From Streptomyces iconiensis (GTDB lineage Bacteria > Actinomycetota > Actinomycetes > Streptomycetales > Streptomycetaceae), in the NCBI RefSeq assembly GCF_028657195.3, contig NZ_JANCPR020000006.1:212477-276476 (forward strand): a stretch of DNA of 64,000 nt. The letters are read 5' to 3'. The notes beneath the pieces were generated by a model. That model had not been told where the DNA came from. It saw only the letters and a list, made by a program, of their open reading frames with translations, and searched no databases. The position numbers and the translations under genes were made by a program. Shown here piece by piece: positions 42,665 to 51,457 of this stretch (position 1 is its first letter; each line of letters begins with the position of its first letter).

Positions 42665-43464
42665 CAGAGCCTCCCCGCGGCCCGCGCGTCGGCGGAAGCG
42701 GTCGCCGGCCGCCTGGTACGTGCGAACAGGCGGCGGCGCCTGCCCTGTCTGGCCCACGGCGTGAGCGCCCATTGCAGCCACAGCAGCGCCAGGTCGGCGA
42801 CGACGGCGAGGAGCACGCAGAGGGCCGAGGCGGTCAGCACCTGGGCCTTGAAGTAGCTCTCCATACCGTCGTAGATCAGGTTGCCCAGGCCGCCGTAGCC
42901 GACGATCGCGCCGATCGTGGCCAGCGAGACGGCCGTCACCGTCGCGATCCGTACGCCGGCGAGCAGCGAGGGGAGGGCGAGCGGCAGTTCGATCTCGAAC
43001 AGGAGCCGTCCCGGCCCGTACCCGGCGCCGCGCGCCGCGTCCCTGGCCTCCTCTGGCACCGACTCCAGCCCCGTGAGGATGTTCCTGACCAGCACCGTGA
43101 GCGAGTACAGCACCAGGCCGGCCACCACGACGGAGGCCGAGAGTCCGAAGAGTGGCAGCAGCAGCGCGAACATCGCGAGTGAGGGGACGGTGTAGAGCAC
43201 CGTGGTCAGGCCGAGCGTGGGTCCTCTGGCGGAGCGCCAGCGGCGGGCGGCCAGCGCGAGCGGCAGCGCGATGAGCAGAGCCAGTCCGACGGATGCCAGA
43301 GTGAGCCAGACGTGTTCGAGCGTCGCGTCCACGAGTTCGCCCTGCCGGGTGCTGACGTACGTGCCGCAGATCCAGTCGTTCGCCGTCATGCAGTTGTCGC
43401 CGGCCGCGCTGTGCAGGCTCTGCGCGCCGTGCACGTCACTTGTCACGCCGAGTACCCCGCTCAT
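42664..43464 (-). CDS. betaine-type ABC transporter permease (OpuCB/ProW-like)
   Basis: This protein of about 266 residues has an N-terminal segment of about 25 residues, then periplasmic and membrane parts with HVWLTLASVGLALLIALPLALAARR. The EAA-loop region is ARDAARGAGYGPGRLLFEIELPLALPSLLAGV. The ATG at 43464 is favoured by GGGAGGTGA about 8 bases upstream; the ATG at 43389 (MTANDWICG) would be a shorter form. It heads the leftward transcript, divergent from the ATPase gene with a 185-bp intervening region, so both sides can respond to one regulator. Confidence 0.9.
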   Translation of the reverse strand: MSGVLGVTSDVHGAQSLHSAAGDNCMTANDWICGTYVSTRQGELVDATLEHVWLTLASVGLALLIALPLALAARRWRSARGPTLGLTTVLYTVPSLAMFALLLPLFGLSASVVVAGLVLYSLTVLVRNILTGLESVPEEARDAARGAGYGPGRLLFEIELPLALPSLLAGVRIATVTAVSLATIGAIVGYGGLGNLIYDGMESYFKAQVLTASALCVLLAVVADLALLWLQWALTPWARQGRRRRLFARTRRPATASADARAAGRL

Positions 43465-43649
43465 GGGGCTCACCTCCCGTCACCTCCCCCACCGGTGTCC
43501 GACGGGCCACCAACGTCGGGCGACCCTACCTCTGCGACCTCGATGATGCGTGAGACTTTCGGGGTGACGGAGCACGGCAGCGCGCACGCCGGAGAACCGG
43601 ACGACGCAAGAGCCACGGAAGAGCCACGGAAGAGCTGGGGGACGACCGC

Positions 43650-44903
43650 ATGATCCGCTTTGAGAATGTGACGAAGCGCTACCCGGACGGGACGCTCGCT
43701 GTCGAGGAGCTCTCCTTCGAGGTGGCCGAAGGAGAACTGGTCACGTTGGTCGGCCCCTCGGGATGCGGGAAGACGACGACCATGAAGATGGTCAACCGGC
43801 TCATCGAACCGACATCCGGCCGCATCTTCGTGAACGGCGAGGACATCTCCTCCGTACCGCCGGTCCAACTGCGGCTGCGGATCGGTTACGTCATCCAGCA
43901 GGTCGGCCTCTTCCCGCACAAGACGGTGCTCGACAACGCGGCCACCGTTCCGCATCTGCTGGGCTGGTCCAAGTCCAGACAACGGGAGCGCGCACGCGAA
44001 CTGCTCGACCTGGTCGGGCTCGACCCCTCGGTGCACGGCAACCGCTACCCGGACCAGCTCAGCGGCGGTCAGCGGCAGCGGGTCGGCGTCGCACGCGCGC
44101 TGGCGGCCGACCCGCCCGTACTGCTGATGGACGAGCCCTTCGCGGCCGTCGACCCGGTGGTACGCGAGCGGCTTCAGAGCGAGTTCCTGCGGCTGCACTC
44201 GACGCTGCACAAGACCGTGCTGTTCGTGACGCACGACATCGAGGAGGCGGTCAGGCTCGGCGGGCGCATGGCCGTCTTCGGCGAGGGTCGTATCGAACAA
44301 CTCGACCCGCCCGCACAGATCCTGGGCGCCCCAGCCACCTCGTACGTCGCTGACTTCGTCGGCGCCGACAGAGGGCTCAAGCGGCTCTCCGTCACGGCCG
44401 TGGAGCCCAGCGACCTCGAACAACCGCCCGTGGCCCACCTCGACGACCGGGTGGACAAGGCGGCGGAGCGCATGCGCGAGGAAGGCGCCCGCTGGGCCGT
44501 CGTCCTGGACGACGCCGACCAGCTGCACGGCTGGATCTCGGCGCAGATGGTGAACGACGTGCTCGCGGGCGAGGCCGCCGGCGCGGCGGACGCCGGCGAG
44601 GGCGAGGGCGAGGGCGAGGGCGAGGGCACGGGTGTCCCGTCCGACGCCGTGCCCGCCGTGACCGTACGGGAGTGCGCGCGGCGGATGGAGGCGTGGCTCC
44701 GCCTGGGTACGCCGCTCAAGTCGGCGTTCAGCGTGATGCTCCAGCACGACGCCGGGTGGGTCGCCGTGCTCGACGAGGCCGACAGGTTCGTGGGCGTCCT
44801 CACACCGGCGGGCCTGCACGAGGCGCTGCGCCGTTCCGTCGCAGCCGACGAACTCCAGGTGCCGCGCGACGAGGCGGAGGTGGAGACGATCGCGGACGCG
44901 TGA
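43650..44903 (+). CDS. betaine-type ABC transporter ATP-binding protein with CBS domains (OpuCA/ProV)
   Basis: This 417-residue protein shows Walker A GPSGCGKTTT, the Q-loop, signature LSGGQRQRVGVARAL, Walker B VLLMDEPFAAVDP and the H-loop VTHDIEEAV. C-terminal tandem CBS domains follow (about residues 265-410), which in OpuA sense ionic strength or cyclic di-AMP. A GEGEGEGEGEG linker sits between the two CBS units, encoded by five exact GGCGAG copies. It is divergent from the permeases and binding protein, an atypical arrangement compared with the single-operon opuC of bacilli. Confidence 0.93.
   Translation: MIRFENVTKRYPDGTLAVEELSFEVAEGELVTLVGPSGCGKTTTMKMVNRLIEPTSGRIFVNGEDISSVPPVQLRLRIGYVIQQVGLFPHKTVLDNAATVPHLLGWSKSRQRERARELLDLVGLDPSVHGNRYPDQLSGGQRQRVGVARALAADPPVLLMDEPFAAVDPVVRERLQSEFLRLHSTLHKTVLFVTHDIEEAVRLGGRMAVFGEGRIEQLDPPAQILGAPATSYVADFVGADRGLKRLSVTAVEPSDLEQPPVAHLDDRVDKAAERMREEGARWAVVLDDADQLHGWISAQMVNDVLAGEAAGAADAGEGEGEGEGEGTGVPSDAVPAVTVRECARRMEAWLRLGTPLKSAFSVMLQHDAGWVAVLDEADRFVGVLTPAGLHEALRRSVAADELQVPRDEAEVETIADA
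44595..44624. repeat. (GGCGAG)5 coding microsatellite
   Basis: Five perfect 6-bp units encode the Gly-Glu linker between the CBS domains of the transporter ATPase. Changes of unit number would keep the frame. Confidence 0.85.
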
Positions 44904-44940
44904 GCTGCGCGCTGGCCCGCACGGGGCTGGCTCTTTCCTC

Positions 44941-44970
44941 GGCTGTCGGCGGCTGTCGGCGGCTGTCGGC
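44941..44970. repeat. three exact copies of GGCTGTCGGC
   Basis: A perfect 10-bp unit is repeated three times in tandem in the 164-bp gap between the ATPase gene and the convergent flavoprotein gene. No gene is seen there. Confidence 0.85.
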
Positions 44971-45067
44971 GCGCGTGGCGCTGTGCGTGCGCCGGCGGCG
45001 TTGTCCGGGCGGCTTCGGGGCTGCCGCGCCGTCGAGCCGGCCTGCCAGCTCGGGACTGCCGTCCTCG

Positions 45068-46447
45068 TCAGCCGGGCTTTTCCGCCGCTGTCTCCAGGTC
45101 GGCCAGCGCGTCCAGTACGCCGCGGTGGAAGGTCGGGTAGGCGTAGATCATGTTCCGCAGGAGGGAGACGGGGACGGCTGCGCGTACCGCGACGGCGAGC
45201 CCGTAGAGCACTTCGCCGCCCATGGGGCCCGCGCTCGTCGCGCCGACGAGTACCCCGCGGTCGGCGTCCTCGACCAGCTTCACCAGCCCGTCGTTGCCCG
45301 CCTTGTGGATCCAGCCACGGGTGCTGGACGGCACCTCGGACTGCCCGGTCCTGACGCTCAGCCCCTTGTCGCGCGCCGCCTGTTCCGTCAGTCCGACCGC
45401 GCCGATCTCCGGGTCGGTGAAGGTCACGCGGGAAACCGCCGAGTAGTCGGCTCCCGGGCCCTCCTGGCCGAGGACGGAGCGTACGGCGATGTCCGCCTGG
45501 TACATCGCCATGTGTGTGAAGGCGCCCTCGCCCGTCACGTCGCCCACGGCCCACACCCCGGGCGCCGCACGCATGTGCGCGTCCACGTGCAGGGCGCGGG
45601 CTTCGGGGTCGAGGCCGAGCGTGTCCAGGCCCAGCGACTTCAGCCGCGGGCGGCGGCCCGTGGCCACCAGGAGCCGCTGCGCGCTCAGTTCCTCGCCGTT
45701 CTCCAGGGTGAGGGTGAACGTGTCCCCGGAATGCCGTACGGCCGAGGCCCGCGCTCCCGTTCTGACGGTCACGCCCTCGGCGTCCAGTACGCGCTCAAGC
45801 AGCGCGGCCGACTCAGGCTCCTCCGGCGGAACCAGCCGCTCCGACGCCTCGACGACCGTCACCTCCGTCCCGAAACGGGAGAACCCCTGGGCCAGCTCCA
45901 CGCCGACGGCACCGCCGCCGAGCACCAGCAGGGAACCGGGTGCCTCGGGCGTCGAGATCGCCTCGCGGTTGGTCCAGTACGGCGTCCCCTCCAGCCCTTC
46001 GACCGGGGGCACCATGGGGCCGCTCCCGGTGGCCACGACCACGGCACGCCTGGCGCTGTACGTCTCCCCGCCCGCCTCGACCTGCCCGGGACCGACGATC
46101 CGGCCGCGTGCCCGTACGAAGGTGCCGCCCTTGCCCGTGAACCGTTCCACCGCGCTCGCGTCGTCCCAGTCCGTCGTCGCCTCGTCCCTGATGCGTGCCG
46201 CGACCAGCGAGAAGTCCGGCTCCGCACGGGCAGGACCGGCCATGCCGGGCGAGCGTCCGACCTCGGCGAGCACGTTTCCCGCGCGGACGATCATCTTGCT
46301 GGGTACGCACGCCCAGTAGGGGCACTCGCCGCCGAGCAGTTCGGCCTCGACGCCCACGACATCGAGCCCTTCCTGCGCCAGCCGCCCGGCGACTTCCTCG
46401 CCCCCCGGCCCCATTCCGACGACGATGACATCGCACTCGCGTGCCAT
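45068..46447 (-). CDS. FAD-dependent pyridine nucleotide-disulfide oxidoreductase-like protein
   Basis: This 459-residue protein has FAD-binding GMGPGGEEVAGRLA and the redox-active disulfide GGECPYWACVPSK (two Cys, four residues apart, as in class I enzymes). It also has the NAD-binding LLVLGGGAVGVELAQ, WAVGDVTGEGAFTHMA, and the dimerisation domain with VTFTDPEIGAVGLTE. At the end, dihydrolipoamide or mercuric reductases carry HPTxxE-type acid-base residues. Here the segment is AYPTFHRGVLDAL, so the catalytic His-Glu dyad is not in its usual form. It is a disulfide reductase of unknown substrate. The gene is transcribed alone and is convergent with the transporter ATPase. Confidence 0.9.
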   Translation of the reverse strand: MARECDVIVVGMGPGGEEVAGRLAQEGLDVVGVEAELLGGECPYWACVPSKMIVRAGNVLAEVGRSPGMAGPARAEPDFSLVAARIRDEATTDWDDASAVERFTGKGGTFVRARGRIVGPGQVEAGGETYSARRAVVVATGSGPMVPPVEGLEGTPYWTNREAISTPEAPGSLLVLGGGAVGVELAQGFSRFGTEVTVVEASERLVPPEEPESAALLERVLDAEGVTVRTGARASAVRHSGDTFTLTLENGEELSAQRLLVATGRRPRLKSLGLDTLGLDPEARALHVDAHMRAAPGVWAVGDVTGEGAFTHMAMYQADIAVRSVLGQEGPGADYSAVSRVTFTDPEIGAVGLTEQAARDKGLSVRTGQSEVPSSTRGWIHKAGNDGLVKLVEDADRGVLVGATSAGPMGGEVLYGLAVAVRAAVPVSLLRNMIYAYPTFHRGVLDALADLETAAEKPG

Positions 46448-46604
46448 GGGCCCGGCCTCCTCGGCTCGACAGATGGTGTGTGTCCGGCAGGGCGACGGTG
46501 AGGTCTGCCACATGCGCTCACGCGAGCATACGAGCGAACCAGGACAACGGCATCCCCACCACGGACCCCCGGCCGCATATGCCCCGGAGCTGCGGGTGCC
46601 CCGG

Positions 46605-46678
46605 CTCCCGGTGCCTACGCTCCCGGTGCCTACGCTGCGGGCACCTCGGCTGCGGGCGCTCGGCTGCGGGCACCTCGG
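46605..46678. repeat. 15-bp minisatellite in the flavoprotein-methyltransferase gap
   Basis: CTCCCGGTGCCTACG occurs at 46605-46619 and 46620-46634. It is followed by three CTGCGGGCACCTCGG-type units (46635, 46650, 46664). The 245-bp gap 46448-46692 has no gene. Confidence 0.75.
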
Positions 46679-46692
46679 CGTGAGGGCGGGCG

Positions 46693-47796
46693 TTACGGCG
46701 TCGGCAGGGGTGAGGCGATGCCGACGGGGCAGACCAGCCAGTCGAAGGAGCCCAGCCCTTCCCTGGCGGTCAGTTCCGCCGCCTCTCCGGCAGCGCTCAG
46801 GGCCCGTACGTACGCGGCCGGATCGCTGTGTGCCAGTTCCAGAGGCGGCCTGCCCCCGCGTACGCCGAGCCGGTGCAGTGCCTCGCGCTGGGGGAGCAGC
46901 ACCCCTCCGCCCTCCGCCACGAGTGCGGCGGCGTCGGCGCAGGCGTCCAGGGCGACATGCGCCGTGATGTCGTGGCGCCCGTCGGGGACGGGGCGTGTCT
47001 GGCGCCCCTCGCGGTATCCGGTGAGCGTTCCGAAGGGTGGCCGGGTCGCGCGGGTGTGCCCGTAGTCGACGGCAACGGCCGCACCCGCGCGCAGGGACCG
47101 TACGGCCGTGGTCCAGGCAGCGTCGCGCGGGTGCCCGATCTCGGCGCGCGAGCCCGGCTCCGTGCCCTCCAGGGGCCACCAGCGGGCCAGCCACCGCGCG
47201 TCCTCGCCCGCGACGGGGGGCCCGGGGTGCTCGTTGCCTTCCCCGTCCACCTGTACGAGGAGCGGGGTGCCCTCGGGGCCGGTCTCGGCGATGTCCAACG
47301 GCACGTTGTCCAGCCACTCGTTGGCGAACAGCAGCCCGGTGACCGTTCCGGGGCCCGGCAGATCGGGGCACCAGTCGATCCGGTCGTCCAGACCGGCGGG
47401 GCGCGGGCCGCGCTCGACCGCGCACGCGCGCAGACGGGCCGCGACACCGGCACCCGCCGGGCCTGCCGCCTCGGCCGTACCGGCTCCGTCGCCGCCGCTC
47501 GCCGTACCGACCCCGCCGCCGTCCGCCGTACCGGCCGCCAGCTCCTTCAGCACCCCGGAGAGCAGCTCTCCGCGCCCCGCGCCCACGTCCACCAGGTCGA
47601 GGCGGTCGGGGTGGCCCAGTGCCTCGTCCACGCGCAGCAGCAGCCGGGTCACCGCGCGGGCGAAGAGGGGTGAGGCGTGCACGGAGGTGCGGAAGTGCTC
47701 GGCGGGGGCCTCGTGGGTGAAGAAGCCGAGGGGGCCGTAGAGGGCGTGCTCGGCGGCCTCCCGCCAGCCGCGCTGCTCGGGGATCATGCGCCTCAC
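46693..47796 (-). CDS. SAM-dependent methyltransferase (MidA / NDUFAF7-like)
   Basis: This 367-residue protein starts near [46 protein letters not shown], the N-terminal pattern of the family. It has the SAM motif [15 protein letters not shown] and the [15 protein letters not shown] block. Human NDUFAF7 of this family methylates a complex I arginine; bacterial roles are unclear. An Ala/Gly-rich insert (about residues 88-118) is variable. An in-frame ATG at 47787 may be the start instead of 47796. It is transcribed divergently from the sensor kinase gene (106 bp). Confidence 0.87.
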   Translation of the reverse strand: MRRMIPEQRGWREAAEHALYGPLGFFTHEAPAEHFRTSVHASPLFARAVTRLLLRVDEALGHPDRLDLVDVGAGRGELLSGVLKELAAGTADGGGVGTASGGDGAGTAEAAGPAGAGVAARLRACAVERGPRPAGLDDRIDWCPDLPGPGTVTGLLFANEWLDNVPLDIAETGPEGTPLLVQVDGEGNEHPGPPVAGEDARWLARWWPLEGTEPGSRAEIGHPRDAAWTTAVRSLRAGAAVAVDYGHTRATRPPFGTLTGYREGRQTRPVPDGRHDITAHVALDACADAAALVAEGGGVLLPQREALHRLGVRGGRPPLELAHSDPAAYVRALSAAGEAAELTAREGLGSFDWLVCPVGIASPLPTP

Positions 47797-47902
47797 GGTA
47801 CGTGCGGACGGGTGTCCTCCACCTTGGGGAGTACACGGGGGCCCTATGGATCGGCCGTCCGGTTGACCTCTGCACGTACTTACCCTGCATACGCTGGGTT
47901 AC

Positions 47903-49135
47903 GTGAACCGGCTCTACGACTTCATCCGCAGGCACCCCACGTGGGTGGACAGCCTATGGGCCGCGTTCCTGCTGCTGATGTCGTCGGCCTGGCTCCTGGC
48001 AAGCCTGACCGCGCCCGACGACACGACCGGGCTGCCGTACGGCCCCAAGGAGCAGATCGCCGCCATTCCCATCGCGCTCTCCATGTGCGCCGTGGTGGCG
48101 CTGCGGCGGCGGGCTCCCGAGAAGATGCTGCTGCTGGCCACCGGCACCGGGGTCGCGCAGGTCATCGCCGACGTAGAGCCGTTCCCCGGGAACTTCGCCT
48201 TCCTGGTCATCATCTTCACCGTCGCCTCCCGGCACACCCGCTGGGCCTCGCGCTTCGCGCTGGCCGGCTCCCTGCTGGCGCCCGCCATCGACCAGGCGCG
48301 CTGGCCCGGACCGCAGCACGACCTCACGGGCCAGATCTTCGGCACCCTCTTCATGACGCTGGCGTTCGTGATGGCCTGGGTGCTGGGCGACTCGCTGCGC
48401 ACCCGTCGCGCCTACTACTCCCAGTTGGAGGAGCGCGCCACCCGCCTGGAGAAGGAGCGCGAGGCCCAGGCCAAGGTCGCCGTCGCGGCCGAGCGGGCCA
48501 GGATCGCGCGGGAGCTGCACGACGTGGTCGCGCACAACGTGTCCGTGATGGTCGTCCAGGCCGACGGCGCCGCCTATGTGCTGGACACGGCGCCCGACCA
48601 GACCCGCATGGCGCTGGAGACCATCTCGGGCACAGGACGCCAGGCCCTCGCCGAGATGCGCCGCCTCCTGGGCGTGCTGCGCACCGGGGACGGGGGCAAG
48701 CGCGAGGGCGGGGAGTACGTGCCGCAGCCCGGTGTCGAGCAGATCGCCGACCTGGTCGAGCAGGTGCGCGGCACCGGGCTCACCGTGGCCTTCAAGGTCG
48801 AGGGAACGCCGCAGCCGCTCCCCAGTAGCGTGGAGCTCACGGCGTACCGCATCGTGCAGGAAGCGCTCACCAACTCCCGTAAGCACGGGGGCCCCGAGGT
48901 GGGCGCGACCGTACTGCTGCGCTACGAGCCCGACGAGCTCCGTGTGTACGCGGAGGACGACGGCCGGGGAGCGCAGCGCGAGCTGTACGAGGACGGGGGC
49001 ACGGACGGGCTCGGGCACGGTCTGATCGGAATGCGGGAACGTGTGGGCATGGTCGGCGGCGCCCTGGAGGCGGGGCCCCGCCCCGGCGGTGGCTTCCGCA
49101 TCGCCGCCGCGCTCCCCCTCAAGGGCACCGACTGA
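47903..49135 (+). CDS. two-component sensor histidine kinase (NarL/DesK-type)
   Basis: This 410-residue protein has four to five N-terminal hydrophobic segments (to about residue 165) and a short coiled linker. The HisKA_3 domain contains the phosphorylated His in RIARELHDVVAHNVSVM, and the HATPase domain has EALTNSRKHG (N-box), EDDGRG and GHGLIGMRERVGMVGG. There is no extracytoplasmic sensor domain, so it likely senses in the membrane. The response regulator gene follows 146 bp downstream, after a tandem repeat covering the stop codon. The signal is unknown. Confidence 0.94.
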   Translation: MNRLYDFIRRHPTWVDSLWAAFLLLMSSAWLLASLTAPDDTTGLPYGPKEQIAAIPIALSMCAVVALRRRAPEKMLLLATGTGVAQVIADVEPFPGNFAFLVIIFTVASRHTRWASRFALAGSLLAPAIDQARWPGPQHDLTGQIFGTLFMTLAFVMAWVLGDSLRTRRAYYSQLEERATRLEKEREAQAKVAVAAERARIARELHDVVAHNVSVMVVQADGAAYVLDTAPDQTRMALETISGTGRQALAEMRRLLGVLRTGDGGKREGGEYVPQPGVEQIADLVEQVRGTGLTVAFKVEGTPQPLPSSVELTAYRIVQEALTNSRKHGGPEVGATVLLRYEPDELRVYAEDDGRGAQRELYEDGGTDGLGHGLIGMRERVGMVGGALEAGPRPGGGFRIAAALPLKGTD

Positions 49136-49205
49136 CCGCCTCAAGGGGCACCGACTGACCGCCTCAAGGGGCACAGACCGACCGCCTCAAGGGGCACCGC
49201 CGACC
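49116..49205. repeat. 23-bp tandem repeat starting at the kinase stop codon
   Basis: The unit GCCTCAAGGGGCACCGACTGACC occurs in about four near-copies beginning at the last codons of the kinase gene (CTCAAGGGCACCGACTGA). It extends through 49138, 49161 and 49184. It fills most of the space before the response regulator. Confidence 0.85.
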
Positions 49206-49281
49206 GAGTCCGTACAGCGCGACCGGCCGGAGGGCCCGTACCGCAGCACCACCGTCCACGTACCGCAAGAAGGGACAACGC

Positions 49282-49968
49282 ATGACGATCCGCGTGATGC
49301 TCGTCGACGACCAGGCGCTGCTGCGCACCGGCTTCCGCATGGTGCTGAGCGCACAGCAGGACATGGAGGTCACGGCGGAGGCGAGCGACGGCGCCGAGGC
49401 GCTGTCCATCCTGCGCGGCACCGCCGTGGACGTGGTCCTTATGGACGTGCGGATGCCGAACGTCGACGGAGTCGAGGCGACCCGCCGCATCTGTGAGGAG
49501 GGCGAGGGCGGACCCGGCGACCCCAAGGTGCTCATCCTGACCACGTTCGACCTGGACGAGTACGCCTTCTCCGCGCTGAAGGCGGGTGCCAGTGGCTTCA
49601 TGCTCAAGGACGTACCGCCCGGCGACCTGTTGGACGCCATCCGCGCGGTGCACAGCGGTGACGCCGTGGTCGCACCCAGCACGACCCGGCGGCTGATCGA
49701 CCGCTTCTCCTCGATCCTGCCCGCGACCACGTCCGAGCCGCTCACCAAGGAGCTGGAACGGCTCACCGAACGCGAACGCGAGGTGCTCACGCTCATCGCG
49801 CAGGGCCTCTCCAACGGCGAGATCGCCGGCAAGCTCGTCCTGTCCGAGGCGACCGTGAAGACCCACGTAGGCCGCATCCTCGCCAAGCTCGGCCTGCGCG
49901 ACCGCGTACAGGCCGTGGTCCTCGCCTACGAAACGGGCCTGGTACGCGCAGGCGGCACCACCAACTGA
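49282..49968 (+). CDS. two-component response regulator (NarL/LuxR)
   Basis: This 228-residue protein has a receiver domain with the acidic pair in LVDDQALLRTGF, the phosphorylated Asp in VVLMDVRMPNVDGVEATR, and Lys in MLKDVPPG. A LuxR-type helix-turn-helix follows (LTEREREVLTLIAQGLSNGEIAGKL, VLSEATVKTHVGRILAKLGLRDR). It pairs with the kinase just upstream. AGAAGGGA precedes the ATG. Target genes cannot be read from the window. The stop codon begins a 125-bp direct duplication. Confidence 0.95.
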   Translation: MTIRVMLVDDQALLRTGFRMVLSAQQDMEVTAEASDGAEALSILRGTAVDVVLMDVRMPNVDGVEATRRICEEGEGGPGDPKVLILTTFDLDEYAFSALKAGASGFMLKDVPPGDLLDAIRAVHSGDAVVAPSTTRRLIDRFSSILPATTSEPLTKELERLTEREREVLTLIAQGLSNGEIAGKLVLSEATVKTHVGRILAKLGLRDRVQAVVLAYETGLVRAGGTTN

Positions 49969-50231
49969 CAAAACGCCCCCAGAAGGCGCCCCATAGGGGC
50001 GCGGGGAACTGCGCGCCAAGCCCCGCACAACCGGCACGCCACCACTCAGCGCCGCGAACACGGCGGATGGAACCCACCCGGTGCCGAGCACATCGCACGG
50101 CACCGGCTGACAAGACGCCCGCAGAAGGCGCCCCATAGGGGCGCGGGGAACTGCGCGCCAAGCCACACACAACCGGCACGCCACCACTCAGCGCCGCGAA
50201 CACGGCGGACGGAACCACCCGATGCCGAGGC
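49966..50231. repeat. direct duplication of about 125 bp after the response regulator
   Basis: The segment 49966-50090, starting with the TGA stop and GACAA, recurs at 50108-50231 with few differences (offset 142 bp). Each copy carries GGCGCCCC-ATA-GGGGCGC, a stable hairpin that recurs in streptomycete intergenic DNA (from memory, with GCGGGGAACTGCGCG following). The 328-bp gap 49969-50296 has no gene; the hairpins may terminate transcription from the left and from the ArsR-type gene. Confidence 0.85.
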
Positions 50232-50296
50232 ACACAACACAGCACCGGCACACAACACGGCACCGGCACACCAAAAGGCGCAAGGCTCGCGCAGCA

Positions 50297-51418
50297 CTAC
50301 CGCAGGACGGTCTCCAGGAAGTCGCTGCCCAGCCGGGCGACGACCTTCAGGTCCATCTGGTACTGCACATAGCGCCCCCTGCGGCGCGACGTGATCAGGC
50401 TCGCCTTCTTGAGGACCGACAGGTGCCGGGAGACCTCCGGCGAACTGAGCCCGTAGTAGTCGGCCAGTTCACCGGTGGTGTACGGCGCCCGCGCCAGGTG
50501 CCGGCACAGGCGCATCCGCATCGGGTGCGCGAGCGCCTCCATACGCAGCATGAACTGGTCGACCGAGGTCGGCCCCGGCAGCTCGGGCGCGGCCACCGGA
50601 TAGTGCACTACAGGTCGCCAGGCGTACCGGTGGAGCACCAGGAGGTGCGGCCACTGGTAGACGGACGGGATGAAGGTGACACCGGCGCCCACGGCGGGGT
50701 CGACCGCCGTCGTCCGGGCACTGGAGAGCTTGTCCACATCGATACGGGTGCCCGCCTCGTCCACGGACAGGGCGGGTGAGACCGCCTCCAGCGTGGCTGC
50801 CAGCCCCTTGCGCCGCAGCAGTTCGCTCTTCTCCCGCGCGTCAGCGGTGAGCTGGAAGCGCACCCGGTTCCAGGTGTCGGCGAAGAACGCCTCGTCGCAG
50901 TCTTCGAACAGGCGCCGCACCCAGGCCCGTACGGCGGGCGGGTCGTCCAGGAGCCACTTGGTGAACTGGCGCTGCTGCGGACCGCGCGCCGAGGCCAGCT
51001 CCATGGCGCGCTCGCGCATCGAGGGGTCGGAGAGCGGGGAGCGCAGCTGTGGTGTCCCGTACAGCGTCGAGCAGGTGAACTCCAGGGAGGCGGAGACGAA
51101 CTCCTCGTCGTCCAGCCGGTCCAGGATGTCCAGGTCGTCGGCGAGCGTCTCGCCCGGCTGTGCCGAGGCGTCCCGCAGCCCGGCGAAGCCCAGCAGGACG
51201 TCGGAGAAGGTCGTCCTCCACAGGAAGTCCGCCTCGCTCAGCCGGTCGGCGAGGTCCTGCTTGAGCCCCGCGTTCACCGCCGTGGTCCACCCGCAGACGC
51301 CGGGGTGGTGACCGGGCTCGGACAGCGTGTGCAGCGCCGTGCCCAGTTCAGCCAGGGGCGAAGGCGCGAAGACGATCCGCTCGGGCGGCAGACCCGCTAT
51401 CTCGATGGTGACGCTCAT
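50297..51418 (-). CDS. ArsR-type winged-helix regulator with DUF5937-like domain
   Basis: This 373-residue protein has a large N-terminal alpha-helical domain (to about residue 280) of the DUF5937 type. The C-terminal ArsR winged helix reads ALAHPMRMRLCRHLARAPYTTGELADYYGLSSPEVSRHLSVLKKASLI, then SRRRGRYVQYQMDL. This domain order is common in Streptomyces and differs from the small metal-sensing ArsR proteins; no metal-site Cys set is seen. Two matching inverted repeats upstream (51458-51510) are likely operators. The gene diverges from a small frame and the cofactor operon. Confidence 0.9.
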   Translation of the reverse strand: MSVTIEIAGLPPERIVFAPSPLAELGTALHTLSEPGHHPGVCGWTTAVNAGLKQDLADRLSEADFLWRTTFSDVLLGFAGLRDASAQPGETLADDLDILDRLDDEEFVSASLEFTCSTLYGTPQLRSPLSDPSMRERAMELASARGPQQRQFTKWLLDDPPAVRAWVRRLFEDCDEAFFADTWNRVRFQLTADAREKSELLRRKGLAATLEAVSPALSVDEAGTRIDVDKLSSARTTAVDPAVGAGVTFIPSVYQWPHLLVLHRYAWRPVVHYPVAAPELPGPTSVDQFMLRMEALAHPMRMRLCRHLARAPYTTGELADYYGLSSPEVSRHLSVLKKASLITSRRRGRYVQYQMDLKVVARLGSDFLETVLR

Positions 51419-51457
51419 GCCCCTATGGTGCGCCGCAGGTCAAGCGCGGGGCGCGTG

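Noticed and set aside
49966..50231. CRISPR-like array
   Set aside because: Only two long copies with diverged ends and no regular spacers.
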